A stretch of 64,000 nucleotides of DNA from JAMHWF01 sp048500255 (GCA_048500255.1 JASNYH010000004.1:248001-312000); one strand, 5' to 3'; counted from the first letter of the stretch, positions 44,324 through 53,368 are shown. The notes: generated from the sequence alone by a model not told the origin. Program-made: numbers and translations.

Positions 44324-47300
44324 TCAGTAGCTGTGCGCCTGGCGCGACGCCAGCAGACGCGCCGTCGGGCCCTCGCCCCACAGGCGGTACATCAGGGGCG
44401 TGAGCAGCGTGTCGAGCAGCGTCGAGCTGATCAGGCCGCCGAAGATGACGACCGCCACCGGGTGCAGCACCTCCTTGCCAGGGGCATCGGCGGCCAGCAG
44501 CAGCGGCACCAGCGCGAAGGCGGCGACGAGCGCCGTCATCAGCACCGGCGTCAGCCGCTCGAGCGAGCCGCGCACGATCATCGCGTCGCCGAAGCGCTCG
44601 CCCTCGAAGGCGCACAGGTTGACGTAGTGGCTGATCTTGAGGATGCCGTTGCGCGTCGCGATGCCGGCCAGCGTGACGAAGCCGACCAGCGCCGCGATCG
44701 ACAGCGGCTGCCCGGCGATCGCCAGCGCGACGACGCTGCCGACCAGCGCGAGCGGGATGTTGCCCATCACGATCAGCGCCAGCACCGTCGAGCGGTAGCG
44801 GCCGTAAAGCACGAGGAAGACGAGCGCGAGCGACACGGCGGCCAGCAGCGCGATCAACCGCGCCGCGTCCTCCTGCGCCTGGAACTGGCCTTCGAGCGCC
44901 GTGAAGTAGCCCTCGGGCAGTGGCGTCGCAGCGATGGCGGCGCGGGTGTCGGCGATCACGGCCGACAAGTCGCGGCCGCTCGCATTGGCCGACACGACGA
45001 TGCGCCGGCGCGCGTTCTCACGGCTGATCTGATTCGGGCCGTCGCCCTCCTCGACCGCCGCCACCTTGACCAGCGGCACGTGGCCGAGCGGCGTCTCGAT
45101 CAGCAGGTTGCGCAGCGCCTCGGGCCCGCGCGCGCCCTCGGGCAGCCGCACGACGACGTCGTGGCGGCGGTTGCCGTCGACGATCTGCGCGACGCGCTCG
45201 CCCTCGACCATCTGCTCCAGGCTGCGCAGCAGCGCGCCGGGCGCGACGCCGTAGCGCGCCGCCGCCGCATAGTCGATGCGAATCTTGAGCTGCGGGATCA
45301 GCACCTGCTTCTCGACCTGCAGGTCGGCGACGCCGCGCACTGTCGCAAGCTTGCCGCGCAGCTGCTCGGCCAGGCCGCGCAGCGTGTCGAGGTCGTCGCC
45401 GTAGACCTTCAACGCGATCTGCGCGCGCACGCCCGACAGCAGGTGGTCGAGGCGGTGCGAGATCGGCTGGCCGATCGACAGCGACGCCGGCAGCACGGCG
45501 AGGCGGCTGCGCAGGTCGTCGATCACGGCGTCGCGCGATCGCGCCGATCGCTCGAGGTCGATCTCGAGCTCGGTGGTGTGCACGCCCTCGGCATGCTCGT
45601 CGAGCTCGGCGCGGCCGGTGCGCCGGCCGACGCTCGCGACCTCGGGCACCTGCAGCGCGAGCTGCTCTGCCAGCGTGCCGATGCGGTTCGACTCGGCCAG
45701 CGAGGTGCCCGGCTCGAGCAGCACCGTCACCGTCAGCGTGCCTTCGTTGAACGGAGGCAGGAAGGAGCGCGGGAACTGCGACACCGCGATCGCCGCGCCG
45801 ATCACGGCGACGAGCGCCGCGACCAGCAGCGCGCGACCGTGGCGGAACGACCAGCCGAGCAGCCGCGCGTCCCAGGCCTTGAGCCGGCGCACCAGCGGGC
45901 TGTCGCCGTGGTCCATGCGCTTCATGCCGGGCAGCAGCCAGTAGCACAGCACCGGCGTGACCGTCGTCGCGACCACCATGCTGGCGAGGATCGACACGAT
46001 GTAGGCCAGACCCAGCGGCGTGAACAGCCGCCCCTCGATGCCGGGCAGCGCGAACAGCGGCAGGAAGACGAGCACGACGATCAGCGTGGCGTAGACGACG
46101 CCGCTGCGCACCTCCTTCGACGCCGCGGCGACGACCTCGATCACGGGCCGCGGATCGGGTCGCGCGCGGTTCTCGCGCAGCCGGCGCAGCACGTTCTCGA
46201 CGTCGACGACGGCGTCGTCGACCAGCTCGCCGATCGCGATCGCCAGGCCGCCGAGGGTCATCGTGTTGATCGACAGGCCGAACCAGCGGAACACGATGGC
46301 CGTGGCGAGCAGCGACAGCGGTATCGCGACGAGCGAGATCGCCGTCGTGCGCAGGTTGAGCAGGAACAGGAACAGCACGACGGCGACCATCACGGCGCCG
46401 TCGCGCAGCGCCTCGGCGACGTTGCCGATCGAGCGCTCGATGAAGTCGGCCTGGCGGAACAGGAACTCGGGCGCCTCGACGCCGGGCGGCCGGCCGCGCG
46501 CCAGCTCGTCGATCGCGCGCTCGACGTCGCGCGTGAGCCTGACGCTGTCGGCGCTCGGCTGCTTCTGCACCGACAGGATGACGGCGGGCCGCGCGCGGTA
46601 GCTGCCGTCGCCGCGCTTGACGGCCGGCGCGATGCGCACCGTCGCCACCTGACGCAGCAGCACGGGCTGGCCGTCCTGCACCGCGACGACGAGGTTGCGC
46701 AGGTCGTCGATGTCCTTCGTGCGGCCGAGCTGGCGGATCAGCAGCTCGCGGCCCTGCGCCTCGAGAAAACCGCCGCTCGTGTTGGCGCCGAAGTCGCGCA
46801 GCGCGGCGTCGACGCCTTCGCGCTCGACGCCGAGCGCGCGCAGCTGCGCCGGATCGATCTCGACGCGGTACTGGCGCACCTCGCCGCCGATCGTCACGAT
46901 CTGCGCGACGCCCGGCAGCGTGAGCAGGCGCGGCCGCACGACGGCGTCGGCATAGTCGCGCACCGCCATCGGGCTGACGCGCGCCGGGTCGGCCGGCAGC
47001 GCGATCAGCAGCACCTCGCCCATGATCGACGCGATCGGCCCGAGCTGCGGCACGATGCCCTCGGGCAGCTGGTCGCGCAGCAGGTTCAGCCGCTCGGCGA
47101 TCTGCTGGCGGTTGCGCCAGATGTCGCTGCCCCAGTCGAACTCGACGTAGACGACCGACAGGCCGATGCCCGAGACGGAGCGCACGCGCGTCACGCCCGG
47201 CATGCCGCTCATCGCCGACTCGATCGGAAAGGTGACGAGCTGCTCGACCTCTTCGGGCGCCATGCCGCCGGCCTCCGTCATCAGCGTGACGGTGGGCTTG

Positions 47301-47428
47301 TTGAGGTCGGGGAACACGTCGACCGGCATCTGCCGCGCACTCAACCCGCCGTAGACGACGAGCAGCAGCGCGACGCCCATCACGACGAGGCGCTGGCGCA
47401 GGCTGGTCTGGATGAGAAGGTCGAACAT
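44324..47428 (-). CDS. Heavy-metal RND efflux pump (CzcA/CusA family)
   Basis: A 1034-aa inner-membrane pump with 12 membrane helices and two large periplasmic loops. HME-RND markers: ARQMPVDVFPDLNKPTV, EEVEQLVTFPIE, SGIGLSVVYVEFDWGSDIWRNRQQ in outline, and GELVDDAVVDVENVLRRLRE in the proton-relay helix. Later LAGIATRNGILKISHYV marks the second half. It expels mono- or divalent metal ions together with the fusion protein upstream; the exact metal cannot be read here because the periplasmic Met or acidic triads were not aligned. Starts 15 nt after the fusion-protein stop. Confidence 0.92.
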   Translation of the reverse strand: MFDLLIQTSLRQRLVVMGVALLLVVYGGLSARQMPVDVFPDLNKPTVTLMTEAGGMAPEEVEQLVTFPIESAMSGMPGVTRVRSVSGIGLSVVYVEFDWGSDIWRNRQQIAERLNLLRDQLPEGIVPQLGPIASIMGEVLLIALPADPARVSPMAVRDYADAVVRPRLLTLPGVAQIVTIGGEVRQYRVEIDPAQLRALGVEREGVDAALRDFGANTSGGFLEAQGRELLIRQLGRTKDIDDLRNLVVAVQDGQPVLLRQVATVRIAPAVKRGDGSYRARPAVILSVQKQPSADSVRLTRDVERAIDELARGRPPGVEAPEFLFRQADFIERSIGNVAEALRDGAVMVAVVLFLFLLNLRTTAISLVAIPLSLLATAIVFRWFGLSINTMTLGGLAIAIGELVDDAVVDVENVLRRLRENRARPDPRPVIEVVAAASKEVRSGVVYATLIVVLVFLPLFALPGIEGRLFTPLGLAYIVSILASMVVATTVTPVLCYWLLPGMKRMDHGDSPLVRRLKAWDARLLGWSFRHGRALLVAALVAVIGAAIAVSQFPRSFLPPFNEGTLTVTVLLEPGTSLAESNRIGTLAEQLALQVPEVASVGRRTGRAELDEHAEGVHTTELEIDLERSARSRDAVIDDLRSRLAVLPASLSIGQPISHRLDHLLSGVRAQIALKVYGDDLDTLRGLAEQLRGKLATVRGVADLQVEKQVLIPQLKIRIDYAAAARYGVAPGALLRSLEQMVEGERVAQIVDGNRRHDVVVRLPEGARGPEALRNLLIETPLGHVPLVKVAAVEEGDGPNQISRENARRRIVVSANASGRDLSAVIADTRAAIAATPLPEGYFTALEGQFQAQEDAARLIALLAAVSLALVFLVLYGRYRSTVLALIVMGNIPLALVGSVVALAIAGQPLSIAALVGFVTLAGIATRNGILKISHYVNLCAFEGERFGDAMIVRGSLERLTPVLMTALVAAFALVPLLLAADAPGKEVLHPVAVVIFGGLISSTLLDTLLTPLMYRLWGEGPTARLLASRQAHSY

Positions 47429-47443
47429 GATGCTCGGCCCCGC

Positions 47444-48628
47444 TCAACGCACCTGCGACAGCAGCCCAGCGCCGTCGACGACGACGCGCTCGCCGGCGGC
47501 CAGGCCTTCGCGCACCGCCACGCGTGTCGCGTCGAGCGGCTCGTGGCGCACGGCGCGCGGCTCGAAGCGCTCGGCGTCGTGGTGGATCCACACGATGGTG
47601 CGGCCGGCGGCGTCGCGCGCCAGCGCCGACGCCGGCAGCGCGACGCCGCGCCCGCCGCCGCGCGTGCGCACGACGACGCGCACCGGTTCGCCGACGGCCA
47701 GCGGCCGCGCCGACTCGACGATGCGGAATCGCAGCGGCAGCGCCTGGCCGCGCAGTTGTGCCGCCGCGCCGGCCGGCGCCAGCCGCAGCGCCGCGCCGTC
47801 GCCGCCGGCGACGATGCCGTCGGCACCGACGATGTCGGCGGCGAGCGCCGGGTCGTAGGCGATCGCCTCGACGGCCAGCCGCGACGGATCGACGATCTCG
47901 AACAGCAGCGCGCGCGCGTCGACCACCTCGCCGGCGACGACGGCCACGCTGGCGATCGCGCCGGCGATCGGCGCGGTGAGCGGCTGCAGCGCGTCGACAC
48001 TGGCGGCGAGCGCAGCGCGGCGCTGCTTCAGGGCCTGCAGCTCGACGCGCGCGGCATCGATCTCCTTGGCCGGCACCGAGCCCTCGAGCTGCTCGAGGCG
48101 CGCGACGCGCCGCTCGGCGATTGCCGCCTGCGCGTCGAGCTCGAAGCGCTGCGCGGCGCGGTCGCCGCGCTCGAGCGCGTCGATCGCCGGACGCAGCCAG
48201 GCGATCGTCTCGCCGCGCCGCACGCGCTGGCCGAGCTGCGGAAAGCCGCGCTGCGCCGGCAGCACGCTGCCCGCCTGCATCGCCTGCACGCGCCCGCCGG
48301 CCCCGGGGTCGGCAATGACGCGGCCGTTGAGTTCGCGGCTCGCGGCGAGTTCGCCGACGGCGACGACCTGCGTGCGGATCGCAAGCACGCGCTGCACGTG
48401 CTTGGGCACGAACAGCGTGCCGTCGGGCAGCCGCTGCGCCGCCTCGCGCGTGGCGGCGCCGGAAGCGGCGACGGCGGGCGGCGCGGCGGCGGCCGGCGCG
48501 GCCGGCGTGGCAGACGGGCCGTGCGGCTCGTCGCCGTGCGCAGCGGCGAGGCCGCCGGCGAGCGCCAGCACCAGCGCGGTCACGGCGCGCGCAGCGCCGC
48601 GGATCGGAGTTCGGTTCATCGGATTCAT
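47444..48628 (-). CDS. Efflux RND periplasmic adaptor (membrane-fusion protein)
   Basis: A 394-aa adaptor. Signal (AARAVTALVLALAGGLAAA) followed by His/Asp-rich AHGDEPHGPS, which suggests metal binding. The core has FVPKHVQRVLAIRT, the lipoyl/barrel-like LNGRVIADPGAGGRVQAMQAG, a coiled-coil hairpin near 170-225 (ARLEQLEGSVPAKEIDAARVELQALKQR) and VREGLAAGERVVVDGAGLL at the end, as in CusB/CzcB-type proteins. ATG 48628 overlaps the previous stop (ATGA); ATG 48619, 9 nt from GAGG, is an alternative start. Confidence 0.88.
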   Translation of the reverse strand: MNPMNRTPIRGAARAVTALVLALAGGLAAAHGDEPHGPSATPAAPAAAAPPAVAASGAATREAAQRLPDGTLFVPKHVQRVLAIRTQVVAVGELAASRELNGRVIADPGAGGRVQAMQAGSVLPAQRGFPQLGQRVRRGETIAWLRPAIDALERGDRAAQRFELDAQAAIAERRVARLEQLEGSVPAKEIDAARVELQALKQRRAALAASVDALQPLTAPIAGAIASVAVVAGEVVDARALLFEIVDPSRLAVEAIAYDPALAADIVGADGIVAGGDGAALRLAPAGAAAQLRGQALPLRFRIVESARPLAVGEPVRVVVRTRGGGRGVALPASALARDAAGRTIVWIHHDAERFEPRAVRHEPLDATRVAVREGLAAGERVVVDGAGLLSQVR

Positions 48629-49191
48629 CCTCGTGCGCCTGCGCGGCGGCTGCGACGCCGCGCCAGGCCCGCCCACACGGCGGCGAGCCCGGCCAGCGTG
48701 GCCGCCAGCGTGACGGCGGGGGCCGCGCCGACGCCGTCGCCCGCCACCGCATCGGCCGGCGGCGTCGGCACGTCGAGCGTCGCCGCCAGCAGGTCGGCCG
48801 TCGCGCCGGCTTCGATGGTCAGCGTCAGCGCATGGTGGCCGGGCGCCGGCGCGGCGGCGAGCGCCAATGCATAGACGCCGGGCGCCGTTTCGGCGGCCAT
48901 GCCGGCGAACGCGCCTTCGATGGCGACGGTGGCACCGGCGACGGGTTCGTTCGTCGCCTGGCGGTCGAGCCAGACCACGAGGCGCTGCGGCTCGAGCACG
49001 GCGACGAGCTCGAACTCGTCGGTCGCGGAGGCGGCGCGCGGCAGCAGCGGCGCGCCGGCGGTGGGCGGCGGCGCGCCGTGGTCCTCGCCGGCGTGGGCCT
49101 GCAGCGTGGCGGGCGCCCCGGCGAGGACCAGCGCAGCGGCGAGCGCGAGTGCGCCGCCAGCGCGGCGCGGCAGTGCAAAGAGATCGGTCAT
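48625..49191 (-). CDS. Periplasmic/membrane accessory protein of the efflux operon
   Basis: A 188-aa exported protein: signal peptide (GALALAAALVLAGAPATLQA), a His/Glu/Asp motif (HAGEDHGAPPP), an immunoglobulin-like beta region (LVAVLEPQRLVVWLDRQATNEPVAGATVAIEG in outline, then PGVYALALAA, HHALTLTIEAG), and a C-terminal membrane helix (VTLAATLAGLAAVWAGLA) with an RRRSRR tail. The layout is typical of proteins sitting between the TolC-like and adaptor genes in czc/cus-type loci. Both ends overlap neighbours by 4 nt, so translation is coupled. Exact role unknown. Confidence 0.75.
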   Translation of the reverse strand: MTDLFALPRRAGGALALAAALVLAGAPATLQAHAGEDHGAPPPTAGAPLLPRAASATDEFELVAVLEPQRLVVWLDRQATNEPVAGATVAIEGAFAGMAAETAPGVYALALAAAPAPGHHALTLTIEAGATADLLAATLDVPTPPADAVAGDGVGAAPAVTLAATLAGLAAVWAGLARRRSRRAGARG

Positions 49192-50437
49192 GGCAGCACT
49201 CCGAGAGCCTGGTTGAATCGCGAGACGGCGGCGGCACGCGCGGTGGCGAGCCGGCGCAGCTCGGCCTGTGCGTCGAAGTCGGCGCTGCGCGCGCGCAGCA
49301 GCGTCGCGAGGTCGCTCTCGCCGAGCGCGAACGACTTGCGCAGCAGCGCCAGCGTGTCGGCAGCGAGCGCAGCGCGGTCGGCCGCGCCGGCGGCCTGCCG
49401 CTCGACGGTCGCGAGCTCGCGCCGCGCCGCCTAGACGTCGAGCGCCAGGCGCTCGCGCAGCAGCACGGCCTGCGCCTCGGCCTCGGCCAGCTCGGCGCGC
49501 TGCGCCGCCGTCTCGCGCAGCAGGCGCGGCGGCGACGCCAGCGGCACGGCGAGACGCACGCCGATCGCGTCGGCGGGGCGCTCGCCGCTCGCGTCGCGTT
49601 CGCGCTGCCAGCGCAGCGCGACTTCGGGCGCGTCGCGCGACGCGCGCGCGGCGACCTCGAGGCGCGCCTGCGCGCTGCGCCGCGCGGCGTCGGCGGCGGC
49701 GAGTTCGGCGTGCGGCGCGGCGCCCGTGGCGTCGGCGTGCGGCGCCTCGGGCGCGAGCGCGTCGGGCGCGGGCGCACCGGTCAGCGCCTGCAGCGCATCG
49801 GCGGCGGCGCGCTCGGCGCGCTCGGCCTCGGCGAGCTCACCCTCCTGCTGGCGCACGTCCGACAGCGTCACGTTGGCGTCGACGCGCGCCAGCTCGCCGG
49901 CGCGCACGCGGCGCTCGACGTCGGCGTGCAGCGCGCGTGCCGCGCCGACGCGCAGCGCTGCGAGCGCCGTGCGGTCGCGCGCCGCGGCGAGCTGCCACCA
50001 GGCGTCGCGCAGCGTGGCGGCGAGCTGCAGCCGCGCGAGCGCCGCGGCGGCGTCGACGCGCTGCGCATCGGCCTCGGCGCGCGCACGCTCGGCGTCGCGC
50101 TGGCGTGGCAGCCACAGCGGCACGCTGACTTCGGCCTCCCATTCGCGGCGCCCGCGGCCGTCGTTCAGGCGGTCGTTGAGATGCGCGACGGCGACGCTCG
50201 GCGGCGCCGGCGTCCACGCGGCGGCCTGCGCGTCGGCCGCCGCCTGCGCGCGGCGCGCAGCGCGCGCGCCGCCGGCGCGCGCTGCCAGGCCCGTTCGAGC
50301 GCCTGCGCCAGCGTGGCGGGCGGCGCAGTCGACGTCGCGGCGCTCGCGGGCGCGCCGTCGGCGGCCGTCGCGGCGTGCGTCGCGAGCGCGGCGGCGCTCG
50401 CGATGCACGCGATCGTCGACACCAGTGTTCGTTTCAT
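49188..50437 (-). pseudogene. Outer-membrane efflux factor (TolC/CzcC-like), disrupted
   Basis: Start ATG 50437 gives a signal peptide (TLVSTIACIASAAALATHA) and ATLAQALERAWQRAPAARAL, the usual OMF beginning. A missing base in the GC-repeat near 50250-50270 shifts the frame; the protein continues as AQAAADAQAAAWTPAPPSV. It then runs cleanly through LRDAWWQLAAARDRTALAAL and VPLWLPRQ until an in-frame TAG at 49431-49433. Beyond that stop the same frame continues RRELATVERQAAGAADRA, LLRKSFALGESDLATLLRAR and VSRFNQALGVLP to the natural TGA at 49188, overlapping the next ATG. One frameshift and one GAG-to-TAG type change therefore separate it from an intact gene. Confidence 0.82.
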
Positions 50438-50585
50438 GCGGCCCTCTCGGGGCAATGGCGCTGCAGGGATCGCGCGGCGCACGCGACGGCCGAATGCTTC
50501 GGCGGGCGCGCGGCGGCGCGGCCAGAGGGCGGCGCGCATGCCGACGCCGGCGCTCAGGGGCGCCGGCGCGACGACGTGCGCCGCG

Positions 50586-51062
50586 TCAGGCGGCGCGTTC
50601 GATCGGGGGGCGGTGCAGCGGCTCGGGCGTGATCGACGCCCAGCTGCGCGGCTGCGGCAGCGGCAGCCGTTCGGTGCGCGCAGCGCCGGCGGCGCGCGAG
50701 TCGATCGCCGGCATCAGCGCGGCGCCGGCAGCGCCGCAGTGCTGGCAATGGTCGCAGCCGCCGGGGCTGGCGGCGTGGTGCATGGCGACGTGCTGCGCCG
50801 CCTCGCAAAGGGGGTCGGCGTCGTCGTGCAGTGCGACATCCGCGGGGCCCGCGGCCGCATCGGCGTGTGGCATCGCGTGCAGACCGTCGTGATGGGCGTG
50901 GTGGGCGCGAGCCCCGTCCGACTGCATCGACATCGACATCGCGGTACCGGCCACGTCGTCGCAGGCAGCGCGCGGCGAGGCGGCCTGCGAGGCCTGCAGC
51001 GCAAGACCCAGCATCAGCAGCACGGCAAACACGCGGCGCACGACGGCGGACATGAGGGCCAT
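50586..51062 (-). CDS. His/Met-rich exported metal-binding protein
   Basis: A 158-aa protein starting at ATG 51062 (ATG 51053 also possible). A signal segment (VFAVLLMLGLALQASQA) precedes a region rich in His and Met (MSMSMQSDGARAHHAHHDG, then LHAMPHAD and HVAMHHAAS) and the cluster CDHCQHCG. The C-terminus is Pro-rich. It resembles the CopL/DUF2946-type small proteins found beside copper genes, but that is a family-style guess. As first gene of the efflux operon it suggests copper or a similar soft metal as the substrate. Confidence 0.72.
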   Translation of the reverse strand: MALMSAVVRRVFAVLLMLGLALQASQAASPRAACDDVAGTAMSMSMQSDGARAHHAHHDGLHAMPHADAAAGPADVALHDDADPLCEAAQHVAMHHAASPGGCDHCQHCGAAGAALMPAIDSRAAGAARTERLPLPQPRSWASITPEPLHRPPIERAA

Positions 51063-51189
51063 GATAGCCGCCCCCCAAGGCCGCGACTTGCGGCGGGTCA
51101 AGCCCCGCTGCGCAGCGCGACACGCGTGCGGCCGCCGCGAGCTTTGAGCGATCATGCGCGGGCCACGACAACGACTGGGACGCCGCGCC

Positions 51190-51258
51190 GTGAAGCTCGC
51201 CACCTGGAATATCAACAGTGGCCCCACATCCTCCAACGACGTGTCAGCAAAGTATTAA
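51190..51258 (+). pseudogene. xth: 5' remnant of exodeoxyribonuclease III gene, cut by the element
   Basis: GTG 51190 opens M-K-L-A-T-W-N-I-N-S, the strongly conserved N-terminus of ExoIII/XthA. From codon 11 the sequence (GPTSSNDVSAKY, stop TAA 51256-51258) has no resemblance to ExoIII, which should be about 255 aa. The change coincides with the start of lower-GC DNA, repeats and an integrase gene. The remainder of xth is expected at the far end of the element, outside the window. Confidence 0.75.
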
Positions 51259-51274
51259 ATCTCCTTTGCTGACA
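51242..51274. repeat. Perfect 11-bp inverted repeat near the element end
   Basis: TGTCAGCAAAG (51242-51252) and CTTTGCTGACA (51264-51274) flank an 11-nt AT-rich centre. It lies some 20-30 nt inside the junction with xth. It could be a core or arm site for the integrase, or a hairpin that stops transcription from the xth promoter. Confidence 0.75.
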
Positions 51275-51329
51275 ATGAGTTATTGGATCATAGCGTCTCA
51301 CGAGAGCGCATCCAAGCGCGTGATCTGCC

Positions 51330-51376
51330 GGTAGCTACGCTGGTAGCTAGGCGGATTCTCTAGGTCTAGCTACCAG
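51330..51376. repeat. Cluster of GGTAGCTA direct and inverted repeats
   Basis: GGTAGCTA occurs at 51330-51337 and inside CTGGTAGCTA at 51340-51349, and the exact inverse TAGCTACCAG lies at 51367-51376. The 10-bp inverted pair encloses 17 nt. Three related sites just upstream of the integrase start look like integrase arm-binding or autoregulatory sites. Confidence 0.65.
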
Positions 51377-51446
51377 TCCTGGAACGGCGTAGAGTGTCTC
51401 CAATATAGCCGCAGGTGAGGCCTTGCCTGGGGTGGGAGACGCAAAC

Positions 51447-52703
51447 ATGGGCAAGCAAGTTCATTTACTCGACGACATCCAGATCAAGCACTGGATGAAG
51501 CAGGGAGCGCCGGTCGCCAAGTCCGATGGCGACGGACTGACGTTCACGCTGTCCGCCTCGGGAACCGCGGCCTGGGTGCTCCGGTACAGCCTGCCAGGTA
51601 GTCGTCGGCGAGAGCTGACGATAGGCAACTACCCGGACGTTTCCCTTGCTAAGGCCAGGCAGATAGCGCGCGAGGAACGCGCAGCCATCGACCGAGGCGA
51701 AGACCCCGCGAACCGTAAGAAGGTCGTGAAGATGGAGTCCAAGATGTCTTGGACGGTCCGCGCGCTGATTGCAGACTTCAAGGAGAAGAAGCTCGGTCCG
51801 GACGATCTCGCCGTGGGCACCATCTACTACCGCAAGTGGGATCTGGAAAACGTGATCCTACCCAAGCTCGGCTCGATGCGCGTGGACAAGGTTTCGCCAG
51901 CCCACGTCGTGCATGTCATCGAATCCGCGGAACGCAGTTGGACCGTATCGAAGCGGATCCTGACCTCCTGCAAGCAGTTGTTCGCACACGCTTGTGGCAA
52001 GAAGCTGATCTATTCGAATCCGGCCCTGGGGATCGACATCACCTCCTTGATGGGACCGCGTCCACCCGTGCGCAAGCGGGTCATGCTCTCGGAAGACGAA
52101 CTCTGCATCCTGCTGAAGGACATCGAGGACATCGGCTTCGAGAACGCCCTGGCCTTCCGGATCTTGCTGGCGACCTGCGTCCGCTCCGTCGAACTGTCGA
52201 AGGCCCGCTGGGAGCACGTGGATCTCGACAAGGGAGACTGGTGGGTGCCGGATACCGTGGTCAAGACACGGGCAGGCTTTCTCGTGCCCCTCACGCCCAC
52301 GGTGGTCGGTTGGTTCAAGGAGCTCAAGGAACTGGCGGGCGACTCCGATTGGGTGCTGCCCTGCCGCGTGGAGCGCCGCAGGCGGCGCTTCGGCGGCGAC
52401 ATCCATGTGGGCGGCACGACCTTGTGGGCCGCCATCACGCGCGCTTTCGAGCGGGGCGACATCGAGATCCGGCGCTTCACGCCGCACGACACGCGCAGCA
52501 CGGCCAAGGGCCACATGCGCAACATGGGCATCAGCCGGGAGATCTCAGAGATCGCGCTCAACCACGTGCTCAAGGGTGTGGAAGGCATCTACGACGTTCG
52601 CGAGGAAATACCCGAACGCCGCGTGGCGCTCGAACGCTGGGCCGAGTTCATCGCCAGATGCGAAGCTGCTGCGAACCGTCCCCAATGCGTGCTGGCCGCT
52701 TGA
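51447..52703 (+). CDS. int: Tyrosine integrase with DUF4102-type arm domain
   Basis: A 418-aa site-specific recombinase starting at ATG 51447 with GGGAG 9 nt upstream. The N-terminal arm-binding domain has LTIGNYPDVSLAKARQIARE and IDRGEDP, as in P4/island integrases. A SAM-like core-binding region follows at about 105-195. The catalytic domain shows Arg in LLATCVRSVELSKARW, RFTPHDTRSTAKGHM (His-x-x-Arg), and ALNHVLKGVEGIYDV with the expected His and nucleophilic Tyr. It faces into the element about 230 nt from the junction, the usual place for the enzyme that inserted it. Confidence 0.93.
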   Translation: MGKQVHLLDDIQIKHWMKQGAPVAKSDGDGLTFTLSASGTAAWVLRYSLPGSRRRELTIGNYPDVSLAKARQIAREERAAIDRGEDPANRKKVVKMESKMSWTVRALIADFKEKKLGPDDLAVGTIYYRKWDLENVILPKLGSMRVDKVSPAHVVHVIESAERSWTVSKRILTSCKQLFAHACGKKLIYSNPALGIDITSLMGPRPPVRKRVMLSEDELCILLKDIEDIGFENALAFRILLATCVRSVELSKARWEHVDLDKGDWWVPDTVVKTRAGFLVPLTPTVVGWFKELKELAGDSDWVLPCRVERRRRRFGGDIHVGGTTLWAAITRAFERGDIEIRRFTPHDTRSTAKGHMRNMGISREISEIALNHVLKGVEGIYDVREEIPERRVALERWAEFIARCEAAANRPQCVLAA

Positions 52704-52840
52704 CGGCCGCCCAAAGGAGACCGCAAAGCGCTCGCCGATTCCTCAATGGCGTAGAGCCATGCGGTCCGTCCGGCCCTGGCCCAACCGTCGACGTCCTCGC
52801 AGATACCTCGGAGCGGCAAGCGCTGCGTTCGATGGCCCGG

Positions 52841-53368
52841 CTATCGGCCACAGCGCTGGCTGTGAGCGCAGTCCCCGCACAGATGCGGAGCCCCGTTCGC
52901 ACGTGGCTGAAGGGCTCCCCTCAGCAGTTGCCTGCGACGCCTGGCCAGCGCCACCACCTCTCGCGCGGGCAAGAGGCGCACGCGTCGGCAGCCTAGAAAC
53001 CGCCCGTCCGGGGCCTGAATGAGCACGTACGCATGCGACGCGACGGGTTGCCCCGACTCGCTGCCCAGCGCCATCCGCTGCGCAGACAGCTCGATCACGT
53101 CCGAGGGATAGGCCCGCGCATGCGCGCGCGTCTTGAGCTCCAGCAGCACGAACACCCCATCCCGGCGCCGGTACGCACGGTCGACCTTCGCTGAAATCGC
53201 CTCTGGCTCCCCGACGCGGAAAGGCCGCTCGCTGTAGATGAGCTCGGCGCGCCGCAGCTCTCCGGGAAGGCGGGCCCAGCCGTTGGGGCGGCCCATGAGC
53301 CAACGCCGTGCGCTCCACAGCAGCAGGCCGACAGCAAGCCCGCATGCGACGACCACTTCAGCGGACAT
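52841..53368 (-). CDS. Membrane-anchored PD-(D/E)XK (Cas4/RecB-like) nuclease core
   Basis: A 175-aa protein. A membrane helix (VVVACGLAVGLLLW) lies at about 5-20. From about 40 come AELIYSERPF, then ISAKVDRAYRRRDGVFVLLELKTRAHARAYPSDVIELSAQR in outline. The Asp of AKVDRAY and the ELK of LLELKTR are the PD-(D/E)XK catalytic pair, and SDVIELSAQRMAL matches the helix after it in RecB/Cas4 nucleases. The end has CGDCAHSQRC, a CxxCx5C cluster like the three C-terminal iron-sulphur cysteines of Cas4. The fourth, N-terminal cysteine is absent here but occurs in the gene upstream, which overlaps by 11 nt. Confidence 0.75.
   Translation of the reverse strand: MSAEVVVACGLAVGLLLWSARRWLMGRPNGWARLPGELRRAELIYSERPFRVGEPEAISAKVDRAYRRRDGVFVLLELKTRAHARAYPSDVIELSAQRMALGSESGQPVASHAYVLIQAPDGRFLGCRRVRLLPAREVVALARRRRQLLRGALQPRANGAPHLCGDCAHSQRCGR

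Noticed and set aside
43838..48874. A 1678-codon open frame on the plus strand opposite the RND pump
   Set aside because: It is antisense to intact CzcA and adaptor genes, and its product is Arg/His/Gln-rich without domains. Such frames are expected opposite high-GC genes with G/C third positions.
51181..51447. A tRNA gene as the attachment site of the element
   Set aside because: No cloverleaf or tRNA 3' end could be found near the integrase; the junction falls in xth.
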